The notes beneath the pieces are model-generated. The model did no database searches. It was not told the DNA's origin and saw only the letters and a program-made list of their open reading frames with translations. Position numbers and translations under genes: made by a program. 64,000 nucleotides of DNA from Dipylidium caninum. Lineage: Eukaryota; Platyhelminthes; Cestoda; Cyclophyllidea; Dipylidiidae. Position 1 is the stretch's first letter; each line of letters opens with the position of its first letter. Shown here in pieces: positions 11,455-23,778 of this stretch. The stretch lies in assembly GCA_017562135.1 (NCBI GenBank), contig QEYB01001543.1, positions 248,001-312,000 on the forward strand, in the 5' to 3' direction.

Positions 11455-14400
11455 ATGCCTCAGGCATTTTGTGCCATTCGTTTGATTCGCGGCAGTCATT
11501 ACGAATTCCAGTGTATCACCTGTTTTAACAATTTTCTCCTCGTCGGAACAAAATCTGGTCAAATCCTCATTTATGAGATCACCTCTGTGGTGAACCACCC
11601 TGACTATTTTACTCCGATATTTTCTACACAAGATCAATCTTTACGGAAAATTATTGAATTTACTCCTCTCGAAACCCCTCCAAATGAGTCGTCAAATTTC
11701 CTTCCAACCCTAAAAGTCAGGATTCGTGCTACTCATAATCTCTGCAAGAAGCCTATTTTGCAACTTCAGGCAGTACCAGAATATGGATTCTTCTTGGCCC
11801 TTACGGAGAATCAATTAGCTGCTCATGCTCTTTCGAATAGGCAACTTATTTCAGTTGTTCCAAATAGTCGTGGTGCCACGCACTTTACAGTCATTTATCA
11901 ATCTCCAAAATCGGAACCGCAAAACCATTTAAATGCCGACCGTGAGTTCTTATCCCTTTTTGTTATTTTATCTGCGCTTTTTCATGATTTTCAGATTCAG
12001 TCTATCGGTTTAAGAAAATTTATACCGATGAAGTTCGCTTACCTTCAGATGGGAGCCCGATGCATCTGAACCTGTGCATTTGTGTCAAGAGGAAATTGTA
12101 CTTCTTTCGTTGGGTTCCTTCTAAAAGTGCCTTCGTCTATCCTTCTGAAACTGAAGATCCAAGCATTTCGTTTTGGCCATCAGAATATGCAATTACTGAA
12201 CCTGCTAAATTGCTACATTTTTGCAGTCTTCAAACTCTATTGATTGCCCTTCGATATGATTACATGCGTTTAGATTTGGTTACACGTGTGGTAAATTCAA
12301 TCCCCAAATTATTAATCCCTTCACTGTGGCCATTAATGTAGTTAATAGATCACGGATCTCTGCCGCAAATTTCTCTTGACGCTACCTATAAGGGATAAAG
12401 TCAGTTTTATGGTAATATCGAGGTGTTCTTGCCGGCAAATTTTCGGTCTGGGCTGATTATCAAACAGTAACTGCTTGATTCTAAAATAATCAAGTCCGTT
12501 CCATAAATTATAAAATAACTCATTGTTAATATACGTTATTATCACTTAACGTCAATATGTACCATAGACAAGATCAATCTCGTTCTATATTTATCACTTT
12601 CAGGAATGGTATCGTGGATTTAACCTGAAATTATGGTACTTCACAATACTTTATTTTACAGTTTCCACTAGCCTATTGGCAGATTTCGTTAAATATCATT
12701 TTAGTGTCAAAGAATTTCCGCCACAGCCAGATTGGGAACTACTATTATGAGTCCATTGCCGTATTGCCTGGACCCCATAACTTTCAGTGAAGTTAGATCA
12801 CCAAAGGATACTTCGTTGGACATTACGGCAGCCGAATCGGATAGTGAGAAATGGATTGTTGGTGGCTCAGCACCATTTGCAATTTCTTCAGACGATCGGT
12901 GTCTTACTCTAATGCCTGAAGATGAAGATGTTCAAAATATTCCTGTTTGTATATGGTCAGACTCTGTTCAGTGCCTTCAAGTCCTTCCTCCATATCTCTT
13001 TGCGGTAACTATTTATTTCCGTCAATTCCTATTTTTTTTCGTTCCTTTATCACCAAACATTTCAGGGCTTGCCAAAACGTTTGGAGGTGCGTTCTCTTGA
13101 TCCATGTGTTCTGGTACAGACCTTTCTGATCCCAAGAGTTCGTTCAATGTGTTGCAATGAATATGGTTGGTTGTATGCATCGGCTACAGCATCCATCTAT
13201 CATCCCGATGACTTACAACCATGTCTCTCACCAGATGAAGGGGAAGCGCCTTCCATGGGTACTGGGAGTGATGTTTGGCTTCTTATCTCCGCTAATCGTC
13301 TGGGGCTTGTACAAAAACTTGTTAAAAATAATGTAAGTTATGCTACTTCTAATGACTTTTTAACTTTCTTAACGAATAATAGTTATACTTGATGTATGAG
13401 TAGGAGCAACCTTATTTCACATAACTTAGTGAGCAAAGATCTTAGGGATAGGCACGACAGTATAAATCGTACACTAATGGATATTAACCGTTTTAAAGGA
13501 ATTCCGGATGGCTTTGCGAGTCGCTTCCTCTACGAAAATATCTGGTCAGAAATCAATCGAAACAAATCAAATTGGTGCCCTCTTTGCCTTCCATTTATTC
13601 AACACAGACAGGGACTTTGAAGGAGCTTTTCAGCTTTTTTATAAGTTAAAGACCGATCCAACTCTGGTCATTGGATTGTGCCCCGGTCTGCTTAATGGAG
13701 ATGAACCTACGGAACGGCACTACCCTTCACCTTTGGTGGTTGGTTTTTTTATTTTACTACACAACTTTTGTACTTATGTGTAATAAGTAGTCGATTGTAG
13801 CCTCTTTCGGACTCAGAGAAGACGGGAATATTTGAGCCGCTTATTGCATTTCTTGTTCGCTGGCGAAATCACCTTCGGAGCAATTGTCCCCATGGGATGA
13901 ATCTGACCGAATTTCTTGAACAACACATTCTCTGCGGAGGTATGTATCGTGATGTGGAGTACAGGCAGAGGCACTCACTACTTGAGGTGATCGACACCTG
14001 TCTCCTTAAATGCTACCAAGCGACAAATGTAGCTAGGATCGGGCCTCTTTTGAGACAAGAGAATTATTGTTCTCTGGAGGAAGCTGAGAAAATCCTTAAG
14101 AACAATAATTGTATTAAGGTAGGATGCCATGCAGTTCGCATTTCAGCCGCAGATACCATTATTATTTTAACACTTTAAAGTGCTTTTCCATTTTATATGA
14201 TAGAATTTGAGTAAACGGAACATCCATAACTAGATCACCATATGACGTGTGCGGTTGACAGTGAAATGTAGATCGGATATTCTTTTCTAGGATCTTGTTA
14301 CAATGTATAGAATACGCGGCCTACACCATGAAGCGCTCCAGTTTCTTACATCGTGTATCTCCAATGTCGGTAAGGAAAATAACGTGCCAAAAAGTGAGCA

Positions 14401-16674
14401 ACCGTCTTATCAAGATGTTGTCAACTATCTTAAACAATTAAATGGTGCGCCTTTTGAATTGGTTGCCGAATTTGGTGAAGATATACTCATGCAGCATCCG
14501 AGGGCGTGGATGAGTATTTTTACTACATGGGAACGTCAAATTCGGCGAGACGTTTCAACATCAAGTGAGTTTACTCATTCCAATTAATATTCGTTTTCGA
14601 TACAAGGAATACCATTACCAGACTGTCTGTTAGGAAAGGAGTATGACTCTCTTCTCAATTACCGCGATAAAGCGATGCGCTATCTGGAGCGCTTAGCACC
14701 ACATCTTCTCATACCGTTTCTCGAATGCATCTTATTCGGCTCTTGCGTATGTGAAAATGAAGAGGAGGAGGGATTAGATGCGCTTGATATGCTCAACGAA
14801 GAAAATGATTTCGATCCTATTGTCTCTTTCGACGGAAGTCCGTCCTCTTTTCCGGTAATAGTAGCGATTTTTTTGACGAACTTTTCTGTATGATAGCTAT
14901 GCAATTTTTCATGTCGTCTCGGTAACCGCAACATCGCCTCGAGAACGTCTTATTATTTTATTTACGGTCTAAATATCATAAAGATTTCCTCATAGACAAG
15001 ATCTGAGCTTACTTATGATTTATATTTAATAAACTCAATCAGGAGATTCGCTAGTGTTTGTGTATACCTAGAATTTGGCATTCTTCTTAGATGCTCAAAG
15101 ATGCAAACACCTCGGAATCCATTTCTATACTTCAACCAGAAGTGCCAACCTCAGAGTCATCTGACATCGTCGCAAAGCATTGGGAGTCGACATGCATTTG
15201 GCCTTTTACAAGACACTGTCACTTGCACCATCGATCTACTCATCGTCACTTTGAATCTGAATCGAATGTTAATAAGATGCCGGAGATTTGTCCATCTTCT
15301 GCTTTCCCGCTTCGTGTTCATTTGTTTAATCGATATGTCAGAGCCATCCTGTGAGCTTTCTCACTTTATGAATAATATTTTAATTGCAAATTCTATCAAT
15401 CGAGTATGAGGTTCGTGGAATAAGAATTTTAATTCATTTAGTGGCCAAATCCGATTAAATACTGAAGATAAAGTTATAGCTTATCGCGTGGCCGATGAGA
15501 AACCGGCAGATGGTATTGTTGCACGTCTTCGTTCCCGTTTGCTTCAATTTCTCAGCATGGAGGAAGTGGAAATTTCTGCTGAAGATCTTCTTCCTTATTT
15601 TCCCTACGATGGCTGTTTTGAGGAACGCGCTGTTTTGCTTGCTCGCTTGAAGCGACATAGACAGGTAAAGCTTTTTTTGAATTGGATTATTCATTCTTAT
15701 TCGGCAGTTTTCCCTGTGAATGCATGTGAATACACCCACACACCAACTTTTCTTTTGCCTCTATTCAGGCTCTAACTTTGTGGGTTCACTTGTTAGACAG
15801 TTGGGATAAGGCTTTGGATTATTGTGCCCGAATTCAGGCAGAAGTAGAACAGCAGTTTACTTCATCAAAAACGATCAAGGCAATCAATGAGACTAGCAGC
15901 CCACACGAAATTTACACATTACTCGTTGACATCTGTCTTCACCCCCTGGAACCCATTTCGCTTGGCATTATTTTGCCCAATAATACAAAGGGCGCAGGTG
16001 AGATGTCTAAATACCTTGTCTCGAATATTTTCGCTATCCAGATAGTCGGTTGTCAACTTGGTTGACTAACTTGGGCGTACATAGTGGATCCCCTCCAATT
16101 TCTGTGCTATTTTTATTCTTTCAAGAAGCGTCTGAATTGTCCAGTAGCGAATGTAATTTGCAATTCAAACCTCGTATGGATCTTGCTCTTGCGGTTATGC
16201 TTCGTTTTGGTGATCTAATTGATGTTACTAAAGTTCTCCATATGATCCCGGACAACGCTAACGTCAAATCGGTCTCATTTTTCCTTGAGGTTAGTTGTGT
16301 TATGATCAACATTGCCACCCATAAGAGTGGTATATTTCGTGAATTTATTAGCTGCTATAAATAAAAACACTCATTAAAAGATCTAACTTTCATTCAAATC
16401 ACAGTCGGCTTTCCGGCGTCAGGCGAGCTTACGAACCCGTTTGGTTTTCTTTACGGATGCGGTACTTAAGGAAAGCGTGGAATCTCGCAATGCCTGTGTC
16501 AAGACTACTGCTGCTCAAATGTTCCAAGTGACTCCTTTAAGTCGGTGCCGCCAATGCCGACGCCGTATTGGTACTGCGGCCTTCGTGCGATATCCGGATA
16601 CTGGTGAACTAGTCCACTATGGGTGCTGTCGCGACCTCCCTGTAAATTCTAGCCCTCCTGTACTCCAATATTAA
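11455..16674 (+). CDS. VPS39: VPS39/Vam6 homologue, HOPS tethering complex subunit, 13 exons
   Basis: VPS39 is a Rab7-interacting subunit of the HOPS complex, which tethers late endosomes, lysosomes and autophagosomes. Exons: 11455-11941, 11995-12290, 12705-13004, 13066-13332, 13499-13735, 13801-14118, 14291-14564, 14607-14854, 15091-15350, 15442-15664, 15769-15997, 16126-16289, 16405-16674; every boundary is GT..AG and phase-consistent, about 1,190 aa. Seen: N-terminal citron-homology-like start (FNNFLLVGTKSGQILIYEI), GLPKRLEVRSLDP, the helical repeat landmarks KLKTDPTLVIGLCPGLL, LLEVIDTCLLKCY, GLHHEALQ and FPYDGCFEERAVLLARL, and the C-terminal CRQCRRRIGTAAFVRYP...HYGC zinc-binding segment. 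All match animal VPS39 order. It is longer than human VPS39 (about 880 aa), mainly in the N-terminal half. Exon 3's acceptor is the least certain, since alternatives exist at 12662 and 12731. Confidence 0.88.
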
Positions 16675-16902
16675 CTTTTTTGTATCTTTTAGAATGCCAT
16701 AACTCTGATTCATAAATTGATTGTCCATTTGATATTTCTTTTACCGTCGTTTGGCTCATTTCATCACAGTATTTCTCATTCTTTCACAATTTAACACTAC
16801 GGAATGCGGTGTTCTCACGATGTTGGTAAAGTGCTGCGCCACCTGCCTATCCGTTTGGGGTTTGAGAGGCCCTGTATTGTACCACGGGTCTTCCGGAACA
16901 GG

Positions 16903-16908
16903 TTTATT
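16903..16908 (-). terminator. possible poly(A) signal of TAL-1
   Basis: On the minus strand AATAAA lies about 160 nt beyond the stop of TAL-1, within the interval shared with the convergent 3' end of VPS39. Use is inferred from position. Confidence 0.4.
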
Positions 16909-17064
16909 CGGAAAAAGTTTAGCAAGGTCTCATCACTTACCCTTACGGACGTAGTGCGGATAAGGACAAGTTTGGTTCTTCTAACTTTTGTCCGCTTACC
17001 AAAATACCAGTTCGGTAGGCACAAAGAATTTACGTGTTTGTGGAAGGGTTCGAGGTACACTACA

Positions 17065-18574
17065 CTAGTCAGGTATGGGTGTGCGAAAGAGAATGTATAT
17101 ATGGTTGTTTTTGCGAAGGTAGATGAACTTCCTGATTTCATGTTCTACATTGCATCCAAGATTTGTGTATGCAACAATGGCTTGCCAGTGTTTACCGTGT
17201 TTTACCTCCACTCCGTCCTTCAACAACTTGGCCATGTCTTTCTCTACTTGAACTTCGTCTTCATGATCATTCACAATTTCATTACATCTTTCAACAACTC
17301 GTCATCAACTGGCTCTTCGTGGAGAATTTCGAAACCCTTTCTGAGGCTATCATTTGACTTTATACTACTACTGCTACTAGTACTAACACCGTCTTTATTC
17401 GCATCACGATATTTAGGTGTACTGTGTTCCGTGGTTGCCTTTGTTTCCTTGATGACTAGATTTGTAGAACTGTTGGATGTAGATTCTTCATCAGTGGATT
17501 TGCTTGCACCCAACTCTACGGAATCAGACCAGCTAGTGGAGTGTTTTCTTCGGTGTGCCACTTTCTTCTCCGGACCACTTTCTGTGTTTGACTGTTCATT
17601 CGTAGGTGGAGCTGCAACTTCTGAACTTTGCCGCTTTTGATTGGCGCTTACACGTTCCCTTGGAATGGAGGAAGAAGAAGAGGAGGTAAGAAGAATGCAC
17701 ATTGTTGTGGAGACGTTTTCACAAATTAGACGAGGATTATCTCAGCTGTTTGGCTGTTTGCCTGAGATAGGGTAGTTATCCCGCATCAGTAAACTATTGG
17801 AACCACTTATTTACCACAGACTATGGAATCGCAAGCTCGGTGTCAATTGATCAGTTTCTTAAAACTTTATTTTAATGGATGATGCCCTACGCCGGGTCAA
17901 CCGTCCTCAAGTTTGTTGATTTTCCAGTGATTACATTCTAGTAGACTATCCTTTGTGCTGCCTCACTATTAATTATTCGACTTCGGGATCTTCATTTCCC
18001 CTGATTATCAAACAAATAAATTTGTTAGAGCTTACGCGTAGGTTTGGCGCATTGGCATCCCCAGTGTCGCACAAATGTCTTCGGCACAAATCACGCCTTT
18101 GTTGTCCAAATCGAACCATCTGAACCAATCCTGGAAGGGGAAACGTCAGGTTCAGTAAGTTTGAACCACCTCCTTCTACATTCTCCAGTCTCGGGAACCG
18201 AATTAAAGTGTGTCAAACGTCATGAAGTTTTGCCTACTTTTCAGTACATCAGTGCTTTTTCATTACTATACAAGTAAATCTAGGGCCACTGTGAAAGCTG
18301 CTCGAAATGTTTCACTTTCATACCCACTGACACACCTGCTAGAATCGTCAATTAATAACAACTTAAAGTGTACTTCCCTCGTATTTGACGTTATCGTTCA
18401 AGTTGGGATTTTTTTACTGCATCACAATAACTTTTGTACAAGTCAACTCACGTCTACAATTGACAAGTCCTTGTTCTCCGATTTGAGGTAATTTTCCAGC
18501 TCCTCTCTTGTCACATAGCCGTTTGAGTTAACATCAGCCTTCTCAATCTGGTCCATAACATCTTCGAACTCCAT
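17065..18574 (-). CDS. TAL-1: EF-hand/dynein-light-chain tegument protein with a frame break
   Basis: Member of the flatworm tegument-allergen-like family: paired EF-hands for Ca2+ then a dynein-light-chain (DLC) domain, typically associated with the tegument membrane and cytoskeleton. Exons on the minus strand: 18574-18452, 18130-18036 (95 nt), 17658-17065. EF1 loop DVNSNGYVTREE has canonical Asp1, Asn3, Asn5, Gly6 and Glu12; EF2 loop DLDNKGVICAED ends in Asp. A Ser/Thr-rich, charged insert of about 100 residues, not present in the sister genes, precedes the DLC domain (HGKHWQAIVAYTNLGC near its end). The DLC part is one base out of frame with the insert at about 17281-17288, where coding would otherwise stop at TGA. 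This is either a real inactivating deletion or an assembly error. The chosen ATG follows a TATA-like element; an in-frame ATG at 18628 would add 18 residues. Confidence 0.75.
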
Positions 18575-18611
18575 TTTTTTGCCCTTTGATTTCCAACATT
18601 TTGCACCTTGT

Positions 18612-18622
18612 GTTATAAATAA
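18612..18622 (-). promoter_or_regulatory. TATA-like element of TAL-1
   Basis: On the minus strand TTTATTTATAA lies about 40 nt upstream of the chosen TAL-1 ATG at 18574, a spacing that fits a TATA box. It overlaps the codons following the alternative upstream ATG, which is why the downstream ATG was preferred. Confidence 0.35.
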
Positions 18623-18628
18623 AGTCAT

Positions 18629-19384
18629 CTACCAATAGGGTGGCATGCGGGTTGTCGTTCGGGCCAAAGTGTGACTTTCCTAGTTTTAGAGGAAAAAGTG
18701 CACCAGAAATCTCGACAGACTTCCTTCTTTCACGTGAAGGTTCAGCATACTTTCAAAATAATGGGTAAATTAGGACTTAGCTTCCAATCACCTTATTTGA
18801 GAGCGTTTAATTGGCCTTGGAAAAACGTAGGCTTTTGATATTATGGCCAGTGTAGATTTTACCGAAAAATAGAATTATTGGCCATTGTAGAATATTTTTA
18901 TATTGTAGAAGTTTTCCTCACCTAAACCTTTGCTAGAACGTCCTGAACTGTAGGATTGACTAACTTTCAAACTGAAAAGTACTGCAGCGAAGCGTCAGGA
19001 GGAGGATGGCGGAATTTGGTATTAAGTCTTTACAAAAAGCTGGTTAGATGTGTTGGCAGAAGCGCCTTTTCCAACAAAACCGTGACATTCTTCCGCTGTT
19101 AACTTCTCTATTCCCCTTCCTCAACGTCTTGAACTCAGGCAAGACTGCGGTGTCCTCCAAGTGGATAGTTAATATCGTTATTGAGAGTGAAATGGTGAAG
19201 TAATCTTTTGAAGGTGATATTTTTTACGGCTCATATCAGAGAGAGTTTTTACAGCCGAATCTTCCTTTCTTCTGCCTCATCTGACATCGCGCGCTCGTAG
19301 ACAGCTTAAAGGCTGCGGCAGTCATGATTGTAGGTATAATAAGTCAAGTATTGTGGTTGTAAGTAGGGTCTCTCGCAAAAAAGC
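18629..19384. other. spacer between TAL-2 and TAL-1
   Basis: About 750 bp of AT-rich DNA between the TAL-2 3' end and the TAL-1 promoter. No open frame, repeat or RNA gene was recognised. Confidence 0.4.
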
Positions 19385-19390
19385 TTTATT
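19385..19390 (-). terminator. possible poly(A) signal of TAL-2
   Basis: AATAAA on the minus strand about 190 nt past the TAL-2 stop codon at 19580. Confidence 0.4.
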
Positions 19391-19579
19391 CTATCTTGAT
19401 TACACGTTATTTTAACACATTTTGGGGTAAAAGGGTGGATATGCAATTGGCTGTCAGGGAAAGAGTGGAGTGGGAAGGGAGGTACTTAATCTCTCACACA
19501 TTCGGCTATTAATTTGACTTCTAAACCAATGCGATTATTAAGAAACGACTATTTTCTCCAATGAGACAAGAGTGAAGAT

Positions 19580-21343
19580 TCATTCGGTGGTACGATAGAG
19601 AATGTATAAATGTGAGCCAAGTTGAAAGTGCACGAAATAGTTCTCCTCGTGACCCACAGCGCAGCCGAACGTAGATCGGCTTACAATGACCTGCCAGTGG
19701 CGGCCCCACTTCTCCTCCATCATCTCCTTCAGATGGCGAGCAAGTTGAGATTCCTGCTTGAACTCGTTTGGATTGACATTTTTCACCATGCCTACGATGT
19801 CCTCCAGAAGACCCGGCTCAGTTCGACCGGTGTAAAGGACCTTAACGTCGTCCATTATACCTGGTTTCGAGTGAGGTGCTACGTTTTCCTTGGGCATATC
19901 TTTCGGTGCCGCAACTTTCCCTTGTTTAATCATTTCACGTTTCTGTTCCACTTTCTCTCTATAAGAACAAATAATAAGTGTGAAAGACAAGGCTGTGCCC
20001 CTGATATCAAAGGTATGATAGATTCTCTCAGTTCTTTTTTATTCTGGTGGATGGTGAGTGACTGATCAGACCTCTCCTCCTTCTTACAATGCCATCTGTA
20101 TAAGTTGACATTAAAGGTGTAACACTTGTAGACTGCGTGAAGATTTGTCTTTTAAGACTATTTTTATACAAGATTTCAGTTCTTTTATCCGAATTGGAAC
20201 TCCTCTATATCATGAACTTCTTCAAATAGGTGCATTCAAAAAGTGATTAACTATTCAAAATGAAATGGACGTCAAAGTAATGTGAATTAAAGGAGGAAGT
20301 GGATGTCCTGGGATGGCTTATTTTTCTTCATTCAGAGAAGACCTAATTAGGGCGTAGAGCACCTACATTATTTGGAGTAGAGCAACTAATTCGTTGACCA
20401 TTTTGTCTAATCTTTTAGATTTAAACTTTCCACTAAAAGCCTGACAAATGAACCGGTAAGAAAATATACCACTACCATTTGTATTATAAACAATCAAGAC
20501 AATTAATCGAAACTGTCAATCACTGATGTTTGCATTAGACTAAGTTCTGTTTCTGCTAGTATAGTCGATGCTACCCCCGAATGAAATGATATTTGAGATA
20601 TGATTTTGCACAGGGTGAAGAAATAATTGTCTCATACTTCAGTCATTGCTGTCATTCTAAATTGCCACCACATATTCAAGGCCTCATAGACATATAAATG
20701 TGAAATTTTTGTTTACCTATTTGGCACTCTCTTTTACCGAAAGTTCAGTGACAACTTAATCTTGCACCAACATTAGCGCATCCTGATTGGTTAGGACTCA
20801 GCTTGTTTAAGTGCACCTCTGCGCGCGTGCGATTCACCTACATACCGTAATCGATACCTTTTAGTGTTTTACGTTGAGTTGCTGTATGACAAGCTTAAAG
20901 GATGCCTAGAATATGGTCCGATTACCTCGATAGTTTGTCTTTATGCCATTTCTCTTGTTTTGAACATTTAACAATGATATAATGGAGCATGCATTTAAGA
21001 GTAAGGGAGACGTACGAGTATGATTTTGTCATTCCAATCGCTAGGGTCTCACACATATCTTCATAGGTTATCTTGCCAGTATTACCGAAATCGAACCATC
21101 TAAACCAGTCCTAAAAAGATCATACAAATGATAGAATGCTGAGACCACATTGGAGGAATGCATAGATTAGGTATTATGAGTAAAGCAATTAGAAAATAAG
21201 GGGGTTTTTACATCGACCATGGAGTCGGGCTGACCGGTTTTCCTCGCATACTCCCTCAATTCTCCCCTTGTTATGTATCCGTTGTAGTCGGTGTCAATGG
21301 CCTCAAACATCTTGGCCAATTCCTGACTCACTGGCATTGCCAT
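19580..21343 (-). CDS. TAL-2: EF-hand/dynein-light-chain tegument protein, intact
   Basis: Complete TAL family gene, 201 aa. Exons on the minus strand: 21343-21212, 21110-21016 (95 nt), 19958-19580; phases 0 and 2. EF1 loop DTDYNGYITRGE is canonical (Asp1, Asp3, Asn5, Gly6, Glu12). EF2, starting WFRWFDFGN, is weaker, with Gly in place of a chelating residue at position 3. A charged linker (EKVEQKREMIKQGK) leads to the DLC domain with RHWQVIVSRSTFGC and a C-terminal hydrophobic strand ending LYILYRTTE. Length and domain order match flatworm TAL proteins of about 20-23 kDa, which bind Ca2+ and are often surface-associated antigens. A TATA box lies about 50 nt upstream of the ATG. It is head-to-tail with TAL-1 and TAL-3, and its exon 2 could also be joined by the extra first exon at 22034-22159. 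Confidence 0.85.
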
Positions 21344-21390
21344 TTTGTCGTACACTACACATACGTACACGCACAACGAGGCGTACCGGG

Positions 21391-21400
21391 GTTTATATAG
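21391..21400 (-). promoter_or_regulatory. TATA box of TAL-2
   Basis: CTATATAAAC on the minus strand, about 50 nt upstream of the TAL-2 ATG at 21343. This is a near-consensus TATA box at a sensible distance for a short 5' UTR of about 20 nt. Confidence 0.55.
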
Positions 21401-22033
21401 TCTCCGACATTTCGCGGTCTGTGTGCACGCAATCACTGGCACTACAGGGTTGGCTGGGGTGAGTCTACCATCTGAAGCGATGTTTGGCAACGCATTCTCC
21501 GACCTCTCTGGCACTTGTAAGCAGCACATGTGCATTTCTTCGGATGGTTAATAAGCAAAAATGCAACAATTCTGTTGTTTTGCCCTGCGGTATGACAGAG
21601 GAGTCTTTGACACACAACAATTTTTCACTCCATAACAGAGAATTAATGTGAATAATAACGGAAAGATATTGCATTTGAGCATATTTCATGAGGCAAATTG
21701 AATATGGATGGGAAGAAGTTGACCTGCCTCGCCCATGAACACGCTCCCACGATGGAAATTGTGATTTAAGGTGTCAAATAGAAATTACTTCTAGGTCAAA
21801 TGGGTATAAGCTTGTTTCTTTGCATTTCATAAAGAATTTAATAAACTTTGCGTTATTACATTAAGAAAGAAGTTGTCGCATCATTATTCAGAAGTATCAT
21901 CAGTAGAAGTATACTACGTATGGAAAATCCCGCCAAAAGTGTTTATAATTTCCGTTGAATGTGGAGTCATGGAGGACTACAAATCTAGTTTTTGTATATG
22001 AGAGACACTTTCTCTAACAGCCTATAAACTTAC

Positions 22034-22159
22034 ATTGACCGTTTGGGGAGGTAGATGATGTTTCTCCACATAGTCATTCAGGTGTTTTCGCGTAATGTAC
22101 CCATTGTGTTCACTGTCAATCTCCTCGAAGAGGGTAGCGATTTCATTACTCGAGGTCAT
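22034..22159 (-). CDS. Extra TAL EF-hand first exon without its own downstream exons
   Basis: A 126-nt exon starting ATG and ending at a strong GTAAGT donor in phase 0, encoding 42 residues that align with exon 1 of TAL-2 (EIATLFEEIDSEHNGYITRK against ELAKMFEAIDTDYNGYITRG). EF loop position 12 is His instead of Glu, so calcium binding may be lost. No WF..WFD exon or DLC exon lies between it and the TAL-2 promoter. Because donor phases match, it could splice to TAL-2 exons 2 and 3 and give a 199-aa isoform from an alternative promoter. Otherwise it is the remnant of a deleted TAL gene. RNA would decide. Confidence 0.6.
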
Positions 22160-23778
22160 GTTGTGGTAAGTGAAAGGCGCATTCAGATCATGTCTTTTAA
22201 TCAGCAATAAACAGGCCACTCAGAATAGAGATAAGAATTCTAACCTATGGCAATACCTTACATGCTCTGGAATTTTCAGGTTCGCAAAAGGGGAAAATGG
22301 TAAACTATCAAGAATGCAGCTGGTTGACATCACACGTAGCTACGTATCTGCTTACCTCCCCACATACGCACTCACGTACTTACAATGACTACTTGGTGCT
22401 TATGCGTGAGATGTTGGCGGGTTACATGAAGAAGTTAGAGAATTGGGGACACACTTTCGAGAAATGATTCCAACCGACGACGTTAATGCCATCGTTTTGA
22501 GGAAACGCGCAGTCATCAGGCGGCGAAGGAAAACTTCCAGTGGACTAGTTGCATTTGCAGATAAATTTGAAACACTTTGGTTCAATAAACCTCCGAAAGG
22601 CAAAAAATAAGGCCAAGGCTGAGCATTTTTCGCTTTTATAAAAGTTGTTCTCTGAGGTATTCAAAGAACACCTTGAGGTGTCTGTTAAAAAACATTAGAT
22701 AAAAGAGTTTATCACCATTTGCAGAATTTTAGTGCCTGTTCCCAAGGGCCAAAACCTGTTGAGAAGTAATTTAAGTCAGTGAAGTTATTTGTCTCGACCG
22801 AGGAATTAATAAACGCGTTCAGCACTTAAAAACTTATGGGGAAATTAGAAAGATTGATAATATCGTACATCGAGGCAAAGAAAAATTTTCAACCAGAAGC
22901 AAGACTCAGGGGATGCGAGGTAACGCCGTTTTGAAAGAAATCTGTTCTTCGTTTCATAGATAAAAACCATTGTTTCGTATGTGAAGAGCTTAATACGGAG
23001 TTAATTTAACATTTCGACCGTTTGAGATGTGAATATTTATTGAGAGATTCATATAGTTTCAGGTCAATAAAATTATCTTCAAATGACGGTAACTGCCTAT
23101 TGAAATAAATTAAGTACAACGTATTGCTCCAACTGTATATATAGGGACGCAAAAGTGAGGAAAGCTACCTGTACAAACTAAAATAAATGTAACTAATTGA
23201 AATCCCACAAAAATCAATAAAAAAGCTACGTTGTGACCATTTTTGCTAAATCCTAATATCTTTATTCTACTTACACCAACCGCTAGTGCTAGCAATCAGG
23301 CATCCATCATTTACCCACTTAGATCAGGGCATCCTTCCAAATCACTTTATGAATCGAAGAGGTTGTTAATTACTTAAATATTTAAAACGCCTTATTATTA
23401 ACCTCGGGGGTAAGGTACCAGTGCTTTTTGCAAATGGTATCGCCTTTTTACGAAAAAGACGAAAGGTAGCAACATCCGCCTTGTCTTCCAACCGTCGTTG
23501 TTATTTAGTAGTCGGGAGATCAATCGGAATAATCATATAATTACTGAGTCGCCTAAATGGCTAAATCAGGAGTTTAAAGGTAATTAACATACTTCCATTT
23601 ATAATCATGACATGAGGGACGATTGAGAGTTTTGAGAAGATGATATTAATGGCGAGGATGGTAATATTCTATAGGCTAAGAAAGTAGCAAGAAGATGACA
23701 CACCTGACAAATCATGGATGTAGGAGGGGATAGATGTTTATGGGGCAATGATGCATCAAAATGAAACGAACGATGAGT
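22160..23778. other. spacer between TAL-3 and the orphan TAL exon
   Basis: About 1.6 kb, AT-rich, with no recognisable exon. It must hold the TAL-3 3' UTR and any promoter of the orphan exon; a TTAAAAG on the minus strand near 22195 is the only TATA-like string close to that exon. Confidence 0.35.

Noticed and set aside
12662..12788. Alternative VPS39 exon 3 starting at the TTACAG acceptor
   Set aside because: The frame stays open for about 42 codons but ends at a stop without a donor. The acceptor at 12704 joins in phase to the downstream homologous sequence.
16804..17640. 278-codon plus-strand open frame
   Set aside because: It is the antisense of TAL-1 exon 3, whose DLC and Ser-rich content is clear on the minus strand.
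19622..20065. 147-codon plus-strand open frame
   Set aside because: Antisense shadow of the TAL-2 last exon.
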